Below are positions 1 through 10,667 of a DNA stretch of 64,000 nucleotides, piece by piece. This DNA is from Mycobacterium bourgelatii. Its GTDB lineage: Bacteria; Actinomycetota; Actinomycetes; Mycobacteriales; Mycobacteriaceae. The stretch covers positions 248,001 to 312,000 of the forward strand of contig NZ_BLKZ01000001.1 in the NCBI RefSeq assembly GCF_010723575.1, written 5' to 3'. Below the pieces are notes generated by a model that did not search any database, was not told the origin of the DNA, and worked only from the letters and a program-made list of their open reading frames with translations. The first letter of the stretch is position 1, and every line of letters begins with the position of its first letter. The position numbers and the translations under genes were made by a program.

Positions 1-1
1 C

Positions 2-406
2 GCGTCGGCGTTGATCGGACGGTTGATGCGGGAGCTGACTCAGGACTGGGACTACTCGGTGGTCGGTGGCCTGACGCTGGGTGCGGATCCGGTGGCGACG
101 GCCATCATGCACGCACCCGGCCGCCCGATCGACGCGTTCGTGGTGCGCAAGGCGGCGAAAACCCATGGCCTGCAACGACTTATCGAGGGCTCCGAGGTTT
201 CCGGCCAGCGGGTGCTGGTGGTGGAGGACACCAGCACGACCGGCAATTCGGCGCTGACGGCGGTGCACGCCGTTCAAGACGCCGGCGGCGAGGTGGTCGG
301 GGTGGCCACCGTGGTGGACCGAGCTACCGGCGCCGCCGAGGCGATCCAAGCCGAAGGTTTGCCGTACCGCAGCGTGCTGGGCCTCGCCGATCTGGGGCTG
401 AGCTAG
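2..406 (+). CDS. pyrE: Orotate phosphoribosyltransferase, 5' end missing
   Basis: This is the C-terminal part (134 codons visible) of orotate phosphoribosyltransferase, which joins orotate to PRPP to make OMP in pyrimidine synthesis. The frame is open through the left window edge, so the true start lies outside. The PRPP-binding loop is clear as VLVVEDTSTTGNSALTAV near the middle of the visible part, and the product ends in LGLADLGLS. The next gene starts 10 bp downstream on the same strand, so the two are probably co-transcribed. The M. tuberculosis PyrE C-terminus, as I remember it, is nearly identical. Identification is secure; only the 5' end is missing. Confidence 0.95.
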   Translation, partial: ASALIGRLMRELTQDWDYSVVGGLTLGADPVATAIMHAPGRPIDAFVVRKAAKTHGLQRLIEGSEVSGQRVLVVEDTSTTGNSALTAVHAVQDAGGEVVGVATVVDRATGAAEAIQAEGLPYRSVLGLADLGLS

Positions 407-416
407 GCCGCCTGCC

Positions 417-1313
417 GTGCGCACATTCCTTGTGATCGTTCTGGCGATTGCATGCGCGGTGGGTTGCTCGCGTCCTGATCAACCCCCGCGCGTCTACGGC
501 GCCCAGGAAGCCGGGGTCGGCGAATCGCTTGCGGTGCTGGGCTGGAACATGTCGGTGGCGAATATGCGCTGGGACGACGACTACTTGCTGATCGACGTCG
601 ACGCGGCCCCGACCGATCCGAAGGGGTGGCACGTCAAGGCCGAAGAGATCCGATTCGGCCTCTACGGCGCGCTGTCGCACCCGATGGAGGCCACTGGACT
701 CGGCAGCTGCGGCGACGCGTTGAACCGCGTCGCTGACGTCACCGCGCCCCTGTCGGCGCCTCCGGACCGGCTCACCGGGACCGTCTGCCTGGGTCCGCTG
801 AAGGACCGCGCCGCGGTGCGCGGCGTCTACGCGTACTCGCCGAGTGACCGCATTTCGAACACGGCGGCCGCCTACCCGGCCGCATTCCCGGTGGGGTTGC
901 TGCCGACGAACGAGAACGACACCGGCCTGGTGGTCAAGAGCACGAGCGTGGAGGCGTGGCGGGCCGACGGCAAGCCGGTCACCCAGGCCCAGCTCGGCGA
1001 ACCGGCTGCTTTCACCGGCAACGGCTACATGTTGCTGGGTCTTGAGGCCAGCGGTGTGGCGGCCCGCTACAAGGATGAGTCGGCGGCCCGCGGCGGTCCC
1101 TTGATGCTGCTCGCCACGCCGACGCTGCCCGGACGCGGCCTGAACCCGGCCTGTTCGAAGTACGGATCGTCGGTGCTGATACTTCCCGACGCATCGCGGG
1201 ATTCCGTGCAGGTCAACGTGTCGCTGTGCACCCAGGGCGAGATCAACGACGCGCTCTTGTACGCCACGATCGCGGTAGTGGGCACGCATGCCGGGCTGTG
1301 GACATCCCAGTGA
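417..1313 (+). CDS. Conserved mycobacterial lipoprotein-like protein (Rv0381c-like)
   Basis: This 298-residue protein has a GTG start 10 bp after pyrE. The first 17 residues form a short hydrophobic segment ending at a cysteine (AIACAVGC), which resembles a lipobox, so export and lipid anchoring are likely. The rest is soluble and carries paired cysteines at about 100, 125, 240 and 270 that could form disulfides outside the membrane. I recognise no catalytic motif. By position between pyrE and the RNA methyltransferase it matches the uncharacterised M. tuberculosis gene Rv0381c. Its stop overlaps the next start (GTGA), so the genes are translationally coupled. Function unknown. Confidence 0.8.
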   Translation: MRTFLVIVLAIACAVGCSRPDQPPRVYGAQEAGVGESLAVLGWNMSVANMRWDDDYLLIDVDAAPTDPKGWHVKAEEIRFGLYGALSHPMEATGLGSCGDALNRVADVTAPLSAPPDRLTGTVCLGPLKDRAAVRGVYAYSPSDRISNTAAAYPAAFPVGLLPTNENDTGLVVKSTSVEAWRADGKPVTQAQLGEPAAFTGNGYMLLGLEASGVAARYKDESAARGGPLMLLATPTLPGRGLNPACSKYGSSVLILPDASRDSVQVNVSLCTQGEINDALLYATIAVVGTHAGLWTSQ

Positions 1314-1963
1314 GCGAACTCGGCGAACCCGGCCCCACCGAGTGGGGCGTCTCCGGCGGGGGCGTCGGGCCGTGGCAGGGTGAACCGCCGAATGACCCGC
1401 GGTATGACCCAATATTGTTGCGCGACGGCGACACTCGCAATGTCGTCGACCAGTATCGGTATTGGACGCGCGAGGCGATCGTCGCCGATATAGACACGCG
1501 CCGGCATCCCCTGCACGTGGCGATCGAGAACTTCGGTCACGACGCCAACATCGGCTCGGTGGTGCGCACCGCCAACGCCTTTGCCGTCGACACCGTGCAC
1601 ATCGTCGGGCGCCGGCGCTGGAATCGCCGCGGCGCCATGGTGACCGACCGCTATCAGCGGTTGTGTCATCACGACACCACCGCTCAGTTGCTGGACTTCG
1701 CGGCGGACGCCGGGTTGACCGTGGTGGCGGTGGACAACATTCCAGGGGCGGCGCGTTTGGAGGAGACGCCGCTGCCGCGGGATTGCCTGTTGGTCTTCGG
1801 TCAGGAAGGGCCCGGCATTACCGACGACATCCGGACGGGCGCGGCCGTCACGGTGTCGATCGCCCAGTTCGGTTCGACGCGCAGCATCAACGCCGGCGTC
1901 GCCGCCGGGATCGCCATGCACGCCTGGGTCCGGCAACACGCGGACCTCGGCCGCGCGTGGTGA
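1310..1963 (+). CDS. SpoU/TrmH-family (SPOUT) RNA 2'-O-methyltransferase
   Basis: This is a 217-residue methyltransferase of the SpoU/TrmH class, which uses S-adenosylmethionine to methylate ribose 2'-OH groups in tRNA or rRNA. The three family motifs are visible: an early ENFGHDANIGSVVRTANAF block, a central VFGQEGPGI block, and a C-terminal VSIAQFGSTRSINAGVAAGIAMH block that forms the trefoil-knot cofactor site. I chose the GTG at 1310 because it overlaps the upstream stop (GTGA) and leaves a roughly 60-residue N-terminal extension before the domain. A longer in-frame start at 1226 would run deep into the preceding gene. The exact RNA substrate cannot be read from the sequence. Confidence 0.88.
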   Translation: MSELGEPGPTEWGVSGGGVGPWQGEPPNDPRYDPILLRDGDTRNVVDQYRYWTREAIVADIDTRRHPLHVAIENFGHDANIGSVVRTANAFAVDTVHIVGRRRWNRRGAMVTDRYQRLCHHDTTAQLLDFAADAGLTVVAVDNIPGAARLEETPLPRDCLLVFGQEGPGITDDIRTGAAVTVSIAQFGSTRSINAGVAAGIAMHAWVRQHADLGRAW

Positions 1964-1969
1964 CTTGAG

Positions 1970-2185
1970 TCAGCGCGGTTGTGGCGGCCTCATCTTGAAC
2001 GACACCTCCAGCTTGATGCGGAAGGTGATCCTGCCGGAGGAGTCCACGGCCATGTCCTGCTCGATGACCCGGGCAACCCGGATGTCGTCGACACTGGACC
2101 GCGCGCGTTCCACCGCCTCCGTCGCGGCATGCTCCCACGAGGTGGGGCTGGTGCCGATGATGTCGATCACCTTGTACACGCTCAT
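1970..2185 (-). CDS. Dodecin flavin-binding protein (formerly called SecE2)
   Basis: This 71-residue protein matches dodecin, a small beta-sheet protein that assembles as a hollow dodecamer and stores or buffers flavins and, in mycobacteria, CoA. The sequence starts MSVYKVIDIIGTSPTSWEHA and continues with the family's ARSSVDDIRVARV and GRITFRIKLEVSFKMR strands. The homologue in M. tuberculosis (Rv0379) was annotated as secE2, but the fold is dodecin, not a Sec translocon subunit. It lies on the minus strand downstream of the LysR gene with 72 bp between them, and converges with the methyltransferase gene. Confidence 0.92.
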   Translation of the reverse strand: MSVYKVIDIIGTSPTSWEHAATEAVERARSSVDDIRVARVIEQDMAVDSSGRITFRIKLEVSFKMRPPQPR

Positions 2186-2257
2186 GGGGGCTAAGCGTAT
2201 AGCTTCTGCGGCGAAAACGGACCGAGCGTTTTCGGGGCTTGGGGCCGAGGCGGCGCG

Positions 2258-3223
2258 CTAACTCCACAGCGTGACGTGAACCTTCGGCCGAAACCTCGTC
2301 ACACCGACTCCGCTGCCCCGGATCATCGCCTGGATGCATCGCGGCGTGGTGATGAAGCGGATCAGCTCGGACACCGCGGGTTGCCGCGCCGACGGCGGCA
2401 GTGTCGCCGCGCACCACTCGCCTGCCTTGTCCAGGCCGGGACCGTTCACGTGCACCAACCGCCCCGCGGCCAGGTCCTTGGCGACGGCGAAGCCGATGCT
2501 CAAGGTGGCCCCGCCGACGCGCTGCACCTCCTCGAGCGCGGCGGCGTCGCTTTGGAAGATGCGCTGCTGTGACTCCGGAATTGCCAAGTCACGCAACATG
2601 GTTGCGATCTCGCCGTCCGCGATGCCGGCCGACGGGCCGAGCATCCACTGTTCGTGGCGCAGCTGCGCGGGCGTCGGAATGCCCGCCGCCAGTGGGCCGT
2701 TGGGCGCCGCGACGGTGATGATCTGATATTTCAGGAAGGGCCGCACGAAGATCGAACCGTCGGAACCGTAGGAGGTTTCGCTGGCTGGACCGATGGCGAT
2801 GTCGACGGCGCGCGAGCAGATCAGATCGCGGAATCGGCTGGTGGGGTGCACGCTCAGTTCGACCGAGAGGTCGTCGGCCCGGGACGAGAACAGCTCGATC
2901 AATCCGGGTGCCGCGTGCTCGGCGAAGGTGGACGATGCGGCGATGCGGAGCAACCTGCGCCCGTGCGCGGCCTCGGTCACCTCGATCGCCGTCTGCTGTT
3001 GCAGGCCCAGGATTTCCACCGCGCGGCTGGCCAGCCGCAGCCCGCCGGGCGTGAACGCCAGCCCGGCGCCGGTCCGGGTGAACAGCGGATCGTCGAGCTC
3101 CTTGCGCAGCGCGGCGACGTGCATCGAGATTCCGGCGTCGGACATACCGAGTTCCGCGGCGGCCGCCCGTACCGAGCCCAGCCGCACCACCGCCGAATAG
3201 GCCCGAAGTTGAGCCGGAGTCAT
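2258..3223 (-). CDS. LysR-type transcriptional regulator, divergent from the CO dehydrogenase operon
   Basis: This is a 321-residue LysR regulator. The N-terminal winged helix-turn-helix (about residues 1-60) has the usual form: LRAYSAVVRLGSVRAAAAELGMS, then a recognition helix and LFTRTGAGLAFTPGG. The remainder is the effector-binding domain. The start codon is 45 bp from the GTG of the first gene of the cox operon, which is read the other way. LysR proteins commonly control the divergent neighbour, so this is the best candidate regulator for CO dehydrogenase (inference from position). It corresponds to Rv0377 by synteny. The inducer is unknown. Confidence 0.9.
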   Translation of the reverse strand: MTPAQLRAYSAVVRLGSVRAAAAELGMSDAGISMHVAALRKELDDPLFTRTGAGLAFTPGGLRLASRAVEILGLQQQTAIEVTEAAHGRRLLRIAASSTFAEHAAPGLIELFSSRADDLSVELSVHPTSRFRDLICSRAVDIAIGPASETSYGSDGSIFVRPFLKYQIITVAAPNGPLAAGIPTPAQLRHEQWMLGPSAGIADGEIATMLRDLAIPESQQRIFQSDAAALEEVQRVGGATLSIGFAVAKDLAAGRLVHVNGPGLDKAGEWCAATLPPSARQPAVSELIRFITTPRCIQAMIRGSGVGVTRFRPKVHVTLWS

Positions 3224-3268
3224 GCGCCCACACTACTTCGGTTGCCGGGGTGGCCTACCTTAAGAGAC

Positions 3269-4426
3269 GTGCGTGACGTGTTGCCCGAGCTCATGTCGAT
3301 CTGGCGTGCCGGCGACACGGCCGGCGTGGGCACGGTCGTGCGCACGCTGCGTTCGGCGCCGCGGCCGCCGGGCGCCTCGATGGTGGTCGCGCCGGACGGT
3401 TCGGTCAGCGGGTCGGTCTCGGGCGGCTGCGTGGAGGGCGCGGTCTACGAACTCGCCACCGAGGTGATGGCCAGCGGTGCGCCGCGGCTGGAGCGCTACG
3501 GAATCAGTGACGGCGATGCCTTCGCGGTGGGGCTGACGTGCGGCGGCATCATCGACATCTTCATCGAATCCATATCGAAGGCAACGTTTCCCGAACTCGG
3601 CGAGGTGGACGAGGACGTCGACGCACAGCGCCCGGTCGCGATCGCGACGGTCATCGCTCATCCGGACCCGCAGCGGGTGGGCCGCCGCCTGGTGATCCGC
3701 CCGGAAGCCGCAGCGGGAACGTTGGGCACGGCGCGCGCCGACTCCGCGGTCACCGACGACGCGCGAGGGCTGCTCGCGTTGGGCCGCAGCGAGGTCCTCG
3801 AATACGGCGCCGACGGGCAGCGGCGCGGCGAAGGCATGGAGGTGTTCGTTTCCAGCTTCGCCCCGCGGCCGCGCATGTTGGTGTTCGGCGCCATCGACTT
3901 CGCCGCGGCGGTGGCGCGCCAGGGATCATTCCTCGGTTATCGGGTCACCGTCTGCGACGCCCGATCGGTGTTCGCCACGGCGGCCCGCTTCCCGACCGCC
4001 GACGAGGTGGTCGTCGACTGGCCACACCGCTACCTGGCCGCCGAAGCCGAAGCGGGCAACATCGACGAGCGCACGGTGATCTGCGTGCTCACCCACGATC
4101 CGAAGTTCGATGTTCCGGTGCTCGAGGTGGCGCTGCGGCTCGACGTCGCGTACGTGGGGGCGATGGGGTCGCGGCGTACCCACGAAGACCGGATGCTACG
4201 GCTGCGTGCGGCGGGCTTGACCGACGCGGAGTTGAACCGGCTGGCCAGCCCGATCGGATTGGACCTGGGAGCCCGCACCCCGGAAGAGACCGCGGTGTCG
4301 ATCGCCGCCGACATCATCGCGCGGCGGTGGGGTGGCGGTGGCCGCCCGCTGGCCGAAGTCCCCGGCCGAATCCACCATGACGTGCAGGTAGAGGGCGAGT
4401 TAAAGGATCACTTAACTCGATATTGA
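3269..4426 (+). CDS. XdhC/CoxI-family molybdenum-enzyme maturation protein
   Basis: This 385-residue protein is a full-length XdhC family member; such proteins help insert or sulfurate the molybdenum cofactor of xanthine/CO dehydrogenases. The N-terminal XdhC_CoxI domain shows VSGSVSGGCVEGAVYE and GLTCGGIIDIFIE. The C-terminal Rossmann part shows YVGAMGSRRTHEDRMLRLRAAGL, LDLGARTPEETAVSIAADIIA. The GTG at 3269 follows the 45-bp divergent promoter region; a longer open frame upstream crosses the LysR gene and is not credible. It opens the cox operon, with coxM starting 32 bp after its stop. A second XdhC paralogue lies behind coxL. Confidence 0.88.
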   Translation: MRDVLPELMSIWRAGDTAGVGTVVRTLRSAPRPPGASMVVAPDGSVSGSVSGGCVEGAVYELATEVMASGAPRLERYGISDGDAFAVGLTCGGIIDIFIESISKATFPELGEVDEDVDAQRPVAIATVIAHPDPQRVGRRLVIRPEAAAGTLGTARADSAVTDDARGLLALGRSEVLEYGADGQRRGEGMEVFVSSFAPRPRMLVFGAIDFAAAVARQGSFLGYRVTVCDARSVFATAARFPTADEVVVDWPHRYLAAEAEAGNIDERTVICVLTHDPKFDVPVLEVALRLDVAYVGAMGSRRTHEDRMLRLRAAGLTDAELNRLASPIGLDLGARTPEETAVSIAADIIARRWGGGGRPLAEVPGRIHHDVQVEGELKDHLTRY

Positions 4427-4458
4427 CGCCCTGTCAGCACGGGCGGAGACTTCCGACC

Positions 4459-5349
4459 ATGCAAGTACCAGGGCCCTTCGAATACGAACGTGCGACGAGC
4501 GTCGATCACGCGATCGGACTGCTTGACCGGTTGGGCGACACCGCTCGCCTAGTCGCCGGCGGACACAGCCTGCTGCCGATGATGAAGCTGCGCATCGCCA
4601 ACCCCGAATACCTCGTCGACATCAACGACCTGGTGCCAGAGCTGGGATACGTGATCACCGATCCCACCCTGGTGCGCATCGGTGCGATGACGAGGCACCG
4701 CGAAATTTTGGAGTCGGACACCTTGGCCGCTGTGTGCCCCATCTTCCGAGACGCCGAGCAGGTGATCGCCGACCCGGTGGTCCGCAATCGCGGCACTTTG
4801 GGTGGCTCGCTGTGCCAGGCCGATCCCGCCGAGGATTTGTCCACCGTGTGCGAGGTGCTCAACGCCGTCTGCCTGGTGCGCGGGCCGTCGGGCGAACGCG
4901 AGATAGGAATCGACGACTTCATGGTGGGTCCGTACGAAACCGCGGTAGCTCCCAACGAGATCCTGATCGAGGCCCGAATCCCGGTCCGCCACAACACCTC
5001 CAGCGCCTACGCCAAGGTGGAACGGCGGGTCGGTGACTGGGCCATCGCGGCGGCCGGGGCGAGCCTCACCCTCGACGGAGACTCGATAGCCGCCGCCCGG
5101 GTGGGCCTGACCGCCGTGAATCCCGACCGGACCGCGCTCGTTGAGTTGGGTGAGTCGCTGGTTGGCCAGCCCGTCACCGAAGAGGTCTTCGCCGAGGCCG
5201 GCCGCCGGGCCGCGCGAGCCTGCGAACCGGTTTCCGACGTCCGCGGTAGCGCCGAATACAAGCGCCACCTCGCCTCCGAACTGACCATCCGCACGCTGCG
5301 CACGGCAGCCCAACGAGTGCGCGAACAAGTTGCGCCGGAAGGAAACTAA
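4459..5349 (+). CDS. coxM: CO dehydrogenase medium subunit, FAD-binding
   Basis: This is the 296-residue flavoprotein subunit of a molybdenum hydroxylase. It passes electrons from the iron-sulfur subunit to FAD and on to the respiratory chain. The two FAD-binding signatures are visible: AGGHSLLPMMKLR at about residues 33-45 and RNRGTLGGSLCQADPAED near 109-126. The ATG at 4459 gives MQVPGPFEYERA, the usual family N-terminus; an in-frame upstream start overlaps the previous gene and is less likely. The order coxM-coxS-coxL is that of form I CO dehydrogenases. The gap to coxS is 2 bp. Confidence 0.93.
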   Translation: MQVPGPFEYERATSVDHAIGLLDRLGDTARLVAGGHSLLPMMKLRIANPEYLVDINDLVPELGYVITDPTLVRIGAMTRHREILESDTLAAVCPIFRDAEQVIADPVVRNRGTLGGSLCQADPAEDLSTVCEVLNAVCLVRGPSGEREIGIDDFMVGPYETAVAPNEILIEARIPVRHNTSSAYAKVERRVGDWAIAAAGASLTLDGDSIAAARVGLTAVNPDRTALVELGESLVGQPVTEEVFAEAGRRAARACEPVSDVRGSAEYKRHLASELTIRTLRTAAQRVREQVAPEGN

Positions 5350-5351
5350 CC

Positions 5352-5836
5352 ATGCAGGTAAACATGACCGTCAATGGCGAACAGGTGAGCGCCGAGGTCG
5401 AACCGAGGATGCTGCTGGTGCATTTCCTGCGTGATCAGTTGGGACTCACCGGAACCCACTGGGGGTGTGACACCAGCAACTGCGGAACCTGCGTCGTCGA
5501 CGTGGACGGGGTACCGGTGAAGTCCTGCACGATGCTCGCTGTGATGGCCTCGGGCCACAGCGTGCGGACCGTCGAAGGTCTAGCCGGGCCGGACGGCACG
5601 CTGGACCCGGTGCAGGAGGGATTCATGCGCTGCCACGGACTGCAATGCGGTTTCTGCACACCGGGAATGATGATCACCGCGCGCGCCCTGCTGGATCGCG
5701 ACCCCGATCCCGACGAACAAACCATTCGGGAAGCCATCTCCGGGCAGATTTGCAGATGCACCGGATACACCACGATCGTGCGGTCCATTCAATGGGCGGC
5801 ACAGCACAGTGCGGAGCCTGTAGCGGAGGCCAACTC

Positions 5837-5840
<4 letters not shown>
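5352..5840 (+). CDS. coxS: CO dehydrogenase small subunit, two [2Fe-2S] clusters
   Basis: This 162-residue protein is the iron-sulfur subunit. The plant-ferredoxin-like N-terminal cluster is held by Cys39, Cys44, Cys47 and Cys59 (GCDTSNCGTC then SC). The C-terminal helical domain binds the second cluster through Cys99, Cys102, Cys134 and Cys136 (CGFCTPGM and ICRCTGY). All eight ligands are intact. Its stop overlaps the coxL ATG as ATGA, so large and small subunits are translationally coupled, which fits a fixed subunit ratio. Confidence 0.95.
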
Positions 5841-8236
<2,396 letters not shown>

Positions 8237-8272
8237 TAACGCGCGATCGAGCTAAACGAGCGATGAGGAGGA

Positions 8273-9169
8273 GTGGCGCAAATTCAACACAGCACGATAA
8301 GCGAACGGGCCGCCCAGTTGATCGCCGCGCGCACGCCGTTTGTGCACGCGACGGTGGTCCGCGCCCAGCAGCCCACTTCGGTGCGGCCCGGGGACGAGGC
8401 AATCCTGCTGCCGGACGGCACCATTGAAGGCTTCGTCGGCGGTCAGTGTGCGCAGAACTCCGTCCGCAAGGCCGCGCTCGGCGCCTTGCAGGCCGGCGAG
8501 AGCGTGCTGCTGCGCGTACTGCCCGACGGCGACATTCACTTTCCGGAGGCCCCGGGCGCCTGTGTGGTGGTCAACCCATGCCTGTCCGGCGGGTCGCTGG
8601 AAATTTTCCTGACGCCGCAGTTGCCGGCCCCGCTGATCCGGGTCGAGGGTGCCACCCCGATCGCCGAGGCACTGATCCAGGTGTGCGAAGTCCTCGGCTA
8701 CGACGCACGGCGCGAAACCGACCTCGCCGACACCTCGGCGGTGGTGATCGCCAGCCATGGCGGGCCGGAAGCCGAAATGATCCGTGCCGCACTGGATAAC
8801 GGCGTCGGGTACATCGGGCTGGTGGCAAGCAAGGTGCGCGGCGCGGCGATCCTCGACCAGCTCGAAGTCAGCGATGCCGAGCGGGCTCGCGTGCACACCC
8901 CGGTCGGATTGCCCATCGGCGCGAAGACCCCGGCCGAAATCGCCGTGGCGATCGCCGCCGAACTCGTCGCCGCCCTGCGCCGCGACGGCATCTCACGTCC
9001 GGTGAGCGAACCCCCGAAGCAAGCCCCGCAACAAGCCACCGACCCCGTGTGCGGCATGACGGTGACGATCGCGCCTGACACCGAGCACCTTGAACTCGGC
9101 GGCGTGGATTACTGGTTCTGCTGCCCGGGCTGTCGCGCGGCTTTTGCCAGCCGCAGCGTCGGCGCATGA
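8273..9169 (+). CDS. XdhC-family maturation protein with C-terminal YHS domain
   Basis: This 298-residue protein is a second XdhC/CoxI paralogue: it has PDGTIEGFVGGQCAQNSVR, GYIGLVASKVRGAAIL and GLPIGAKTPAEIAVAIAAELVA. After a Pro/Gln-rich linker, residues of about 255-298 form a YHS-like domain with DPVCGMTV and YWFCCPGCRAAFA. YHS domains occur on copper and heavy-metal ATPases and bind metal through their cysteines. Since form I CO dehydrogenase needs copper as well as molybdenum, a role in supplying the Mo-Cu site is plausible but is inference. The GTG start is preceded by GAGGAG. The M. tuberculosis counterpart Rv0372c is, from memory, about 250 residues, which suggests no YHS domain there. 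The stop overlaps the next start. Confidence 0.85.
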   Translation: MAQIQHSTISERAAQLIAARTPFVHATVVRAQQPTSVRPGDEAILLPDGTIEGFVGGQCAQNSVRKAALGALQAGESVLLRVLPDGDIHFPEAPGACVVVNPCLSGGSLEIFLTPQLPAPLIRVEGATPIAEALIQVCEVLGYDARRETDLADTSAVVIASHGGPEAEMIRAALDNGVGYIGLVASKVRGAAILDQLEVSDAERARVHTPVGLPIGAKTPAEIAVAIAAELVAALRRDGISRPVSEPPKQAPQQATDPVCGMTVTIAPDTEHLELGGVDYWFCCPGCRAAFASRSVGA

Positions 9170-9780
9170 CCGTCACCGGGGTCGTGCTGGCGGCTGGACG
9201 GTCGCGTCGGCTTGGTACGCCTAAACAGCTACTGCCATACGGTAATACGACCCTGCTCGGCGCGACCCTCGATGTCGCCCGGACCGTCGGGTTCGACCAA
9301 CTGATCGTCACCCTCGGCGGCGCCGCGGAAACGGTGCGAACCATCCGCGAGCAAGTGCCGCTGCACGGAGCCGAAGTGGTGACGGTTGAGGACAGCGGCA
9401 CCGGCTGCTTGGCGTCCCTGCGCGCCGCACTGCAACGGGTGGACCCGCGCGCCGACGGCATCGTCCTGATGCTCGGCGACCAGCCCGGGATTGATCCCGT
9501 AACGATTAGTCGGGTGATCAGCATGCGCGGTGCCGGAATCCTGGTATGTCACTACACGGACGGCATCGGGCATCCGTTCTGGTTCAGCCGCAACGTTTTC
9601 ACCGAGCTGTCCGCTCTGCACGGTGACAAGGGGGTCTGGAAGCTCATCGAGTCTGGCCGGCACCAGGTGGATGAACTCGCCGTGGACGGCCCGGTGCCAC
9701 CTGACGTCGACACCTGGGATGACTATCAGCGACTGTTGTCAGGTGCTGGTAGTGCCAGTGGCAGTGGAGTTCGCGCATGA
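9166..9780 (+). CDS. MobA/MocA-like molybdenum cofactor nucleotidyltransferase
   Basis: This 204-residue protein has the nucleotidyltransferase signature VLAAGRSRRLGTPKQLLPYG at its N-terminus and MLGDQPGID in the middle. Relatives near CO and xanthine dehydrogenases (MocA) add CMP to molybdopterin to make MCD, the cofactor form CoxL uses. The start ATG overlaps the stop of the XdhC-YHS gene, and its own stop overlaps the coxD ATG. This coupling supports a dedicated cofactor-maturation role in the cox operon. A MobA (GTP) or CoxC-like assignment cannot be fully excluded. Confidence 0.82.
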   Translation: MTVTGVVLAAGRSRRLGTPKQLLPYGNTTLLGATLDVARTVGFDQLIVTLGGAAETVRTIREQVPLHGAEVVTVEDSGTGCLASLRAALQRVDPRADGIVLMLGDQPGIDPVTISRVISMRGAGILVCHYTDGIGHPFWFSRNVFTELSALHGDKGVWKLIESGRHQVDELAVDGPVPPDVDTWDDYQRLLSGAGSASGSGVRA

Positions 9781-10655
9781 TGTTCACCGGACCCGACGAC
9801 CTGGCCCGCCAGTTCGACGCGCGCGATTACCTGCTCGACACCGGCACCGCGTCCGCGATCTACCTCGCCGTCTCGCTGGGTAGGCCGCTGCTGCTCGAGG
9901 GCGAGCCCGGCGTTGGTAAAACTACTGCCGCCAAAACCCTTGCCGCGGTGCTCGATACACCCTTGGTGCGGTTGCAGTGTTACGAGGGGCTGACCGCCAG
10001 CGAGGCGCTGTACGACTGGAACTATCAGCGCCAACTGTTGTCCATCCGGCTGGCCGAGGCGCAGGGTGCCGCAATCGACGAGGCGGATCTGTACACCGAG
10101 AAGTATCTGGTGGATCGTCCCATCCTGCAGTGTGTTCGGCACCGTGGTCCGACGTCTCCGGTGTTGTTGATCGACGAAATCGACCGGGCTGACGACGAAT
10201 TCGAGGCGCTACTGCTGGAGTTTCTCGGCGAGTCCACCGTCACCGTCCCCGAGCTCGGCACCTTTGTCGCCGAGCGCCCGCCGATCGCGGTGCTGACCTC
10301 CAATCGCAGCCGCGACCTGCATGATGCCCTGCGGCGACGCTGCCTCTACCACTGGATCGACTACCCGGAACCGGCGCGGGCTGCCGCGATCGTGCGCCGG
10401 ACGGTGCCCGGAGCATCGGCGCCGTTGATCGAACACGCCACCCAATTCGTCGGGCGCGCACGCGATCTCGACCTGGACAAGCCGCCCGGGGTGGCCGAGA
10501 CCATCGACTGGCTCGCCGCACTGGTGTCACTGCGGGTGGCCGACCTCGTCGACGAGTCGGTTGAGACCGCGCTGGCCACCCTCGGGGCGCTGGCCAAGAC
10601 CCCCGACGACCGTACATTGATTCGCGACGCGTTCATCGAGTACAGCCGTGCCTGA
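9777..10655 (+). CDS. coxD: MoxR-family AAA+ ATPase, CoxD
   Basis: This 292-residue AAA+ protein has Walker A GEPGVGKTT at about residues 42-50, Walker B VLLIDEIDRADDEFEALLLEFL around 130-150, and a sensor 1 motif VLTSNRSRDLHDALRRRCLYHWIDYP. CoxD in Oligotropha is known to act in assembling the [CuSMoO2] site, partnering with the VWA protein CoxE. The gene is coupled to the upstream transferase by an ATGA overlap and is followed 12 bp later by coxG. MoxR plus VWA pairs are a standard co-chaperone arrangement. Confidence 0.9.
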   Translation: MMFTGPDDLARQFDARDYLLDTGTASAIYLAVSLGRPLLLEGEPGVGKTTAAKTLAAVLDTPLVRLQCYEGLTASEALYDWNYQRQLLSIRLAEAQGAAIDEADLYTEKYLVDRPILQCVRHRGPTSPVLLIDEIDRADDEFEALLLEFLGESTVTVPELGTFVAERPPIAVLTSNRSRDLHDALRRRCLYHWIDYPEPARAAAIVRRTVPGASAPLIEHATQFVGRARDLDLDKPPGVAETIDWLAALVSLRVADLVDESVETALATLGALAKTPDDRTLIRDAFIEYSRA

Positions 10656-10667
10656 AAGGACTCAAGG

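Noticed and set aside
324..1412. Long antisense frame across the Rv0381c-like gene
   Set aside because: It is Arg/His-rich without domains, the usual shadow frame in GC-rich coding DNA.
2654..3268. N-terminal extension of the first XdhC gene
   Set aside because: It lies antisense to the LysR gene and does not resemble the XdhC family; the GTG at 3269 gives the expected length.
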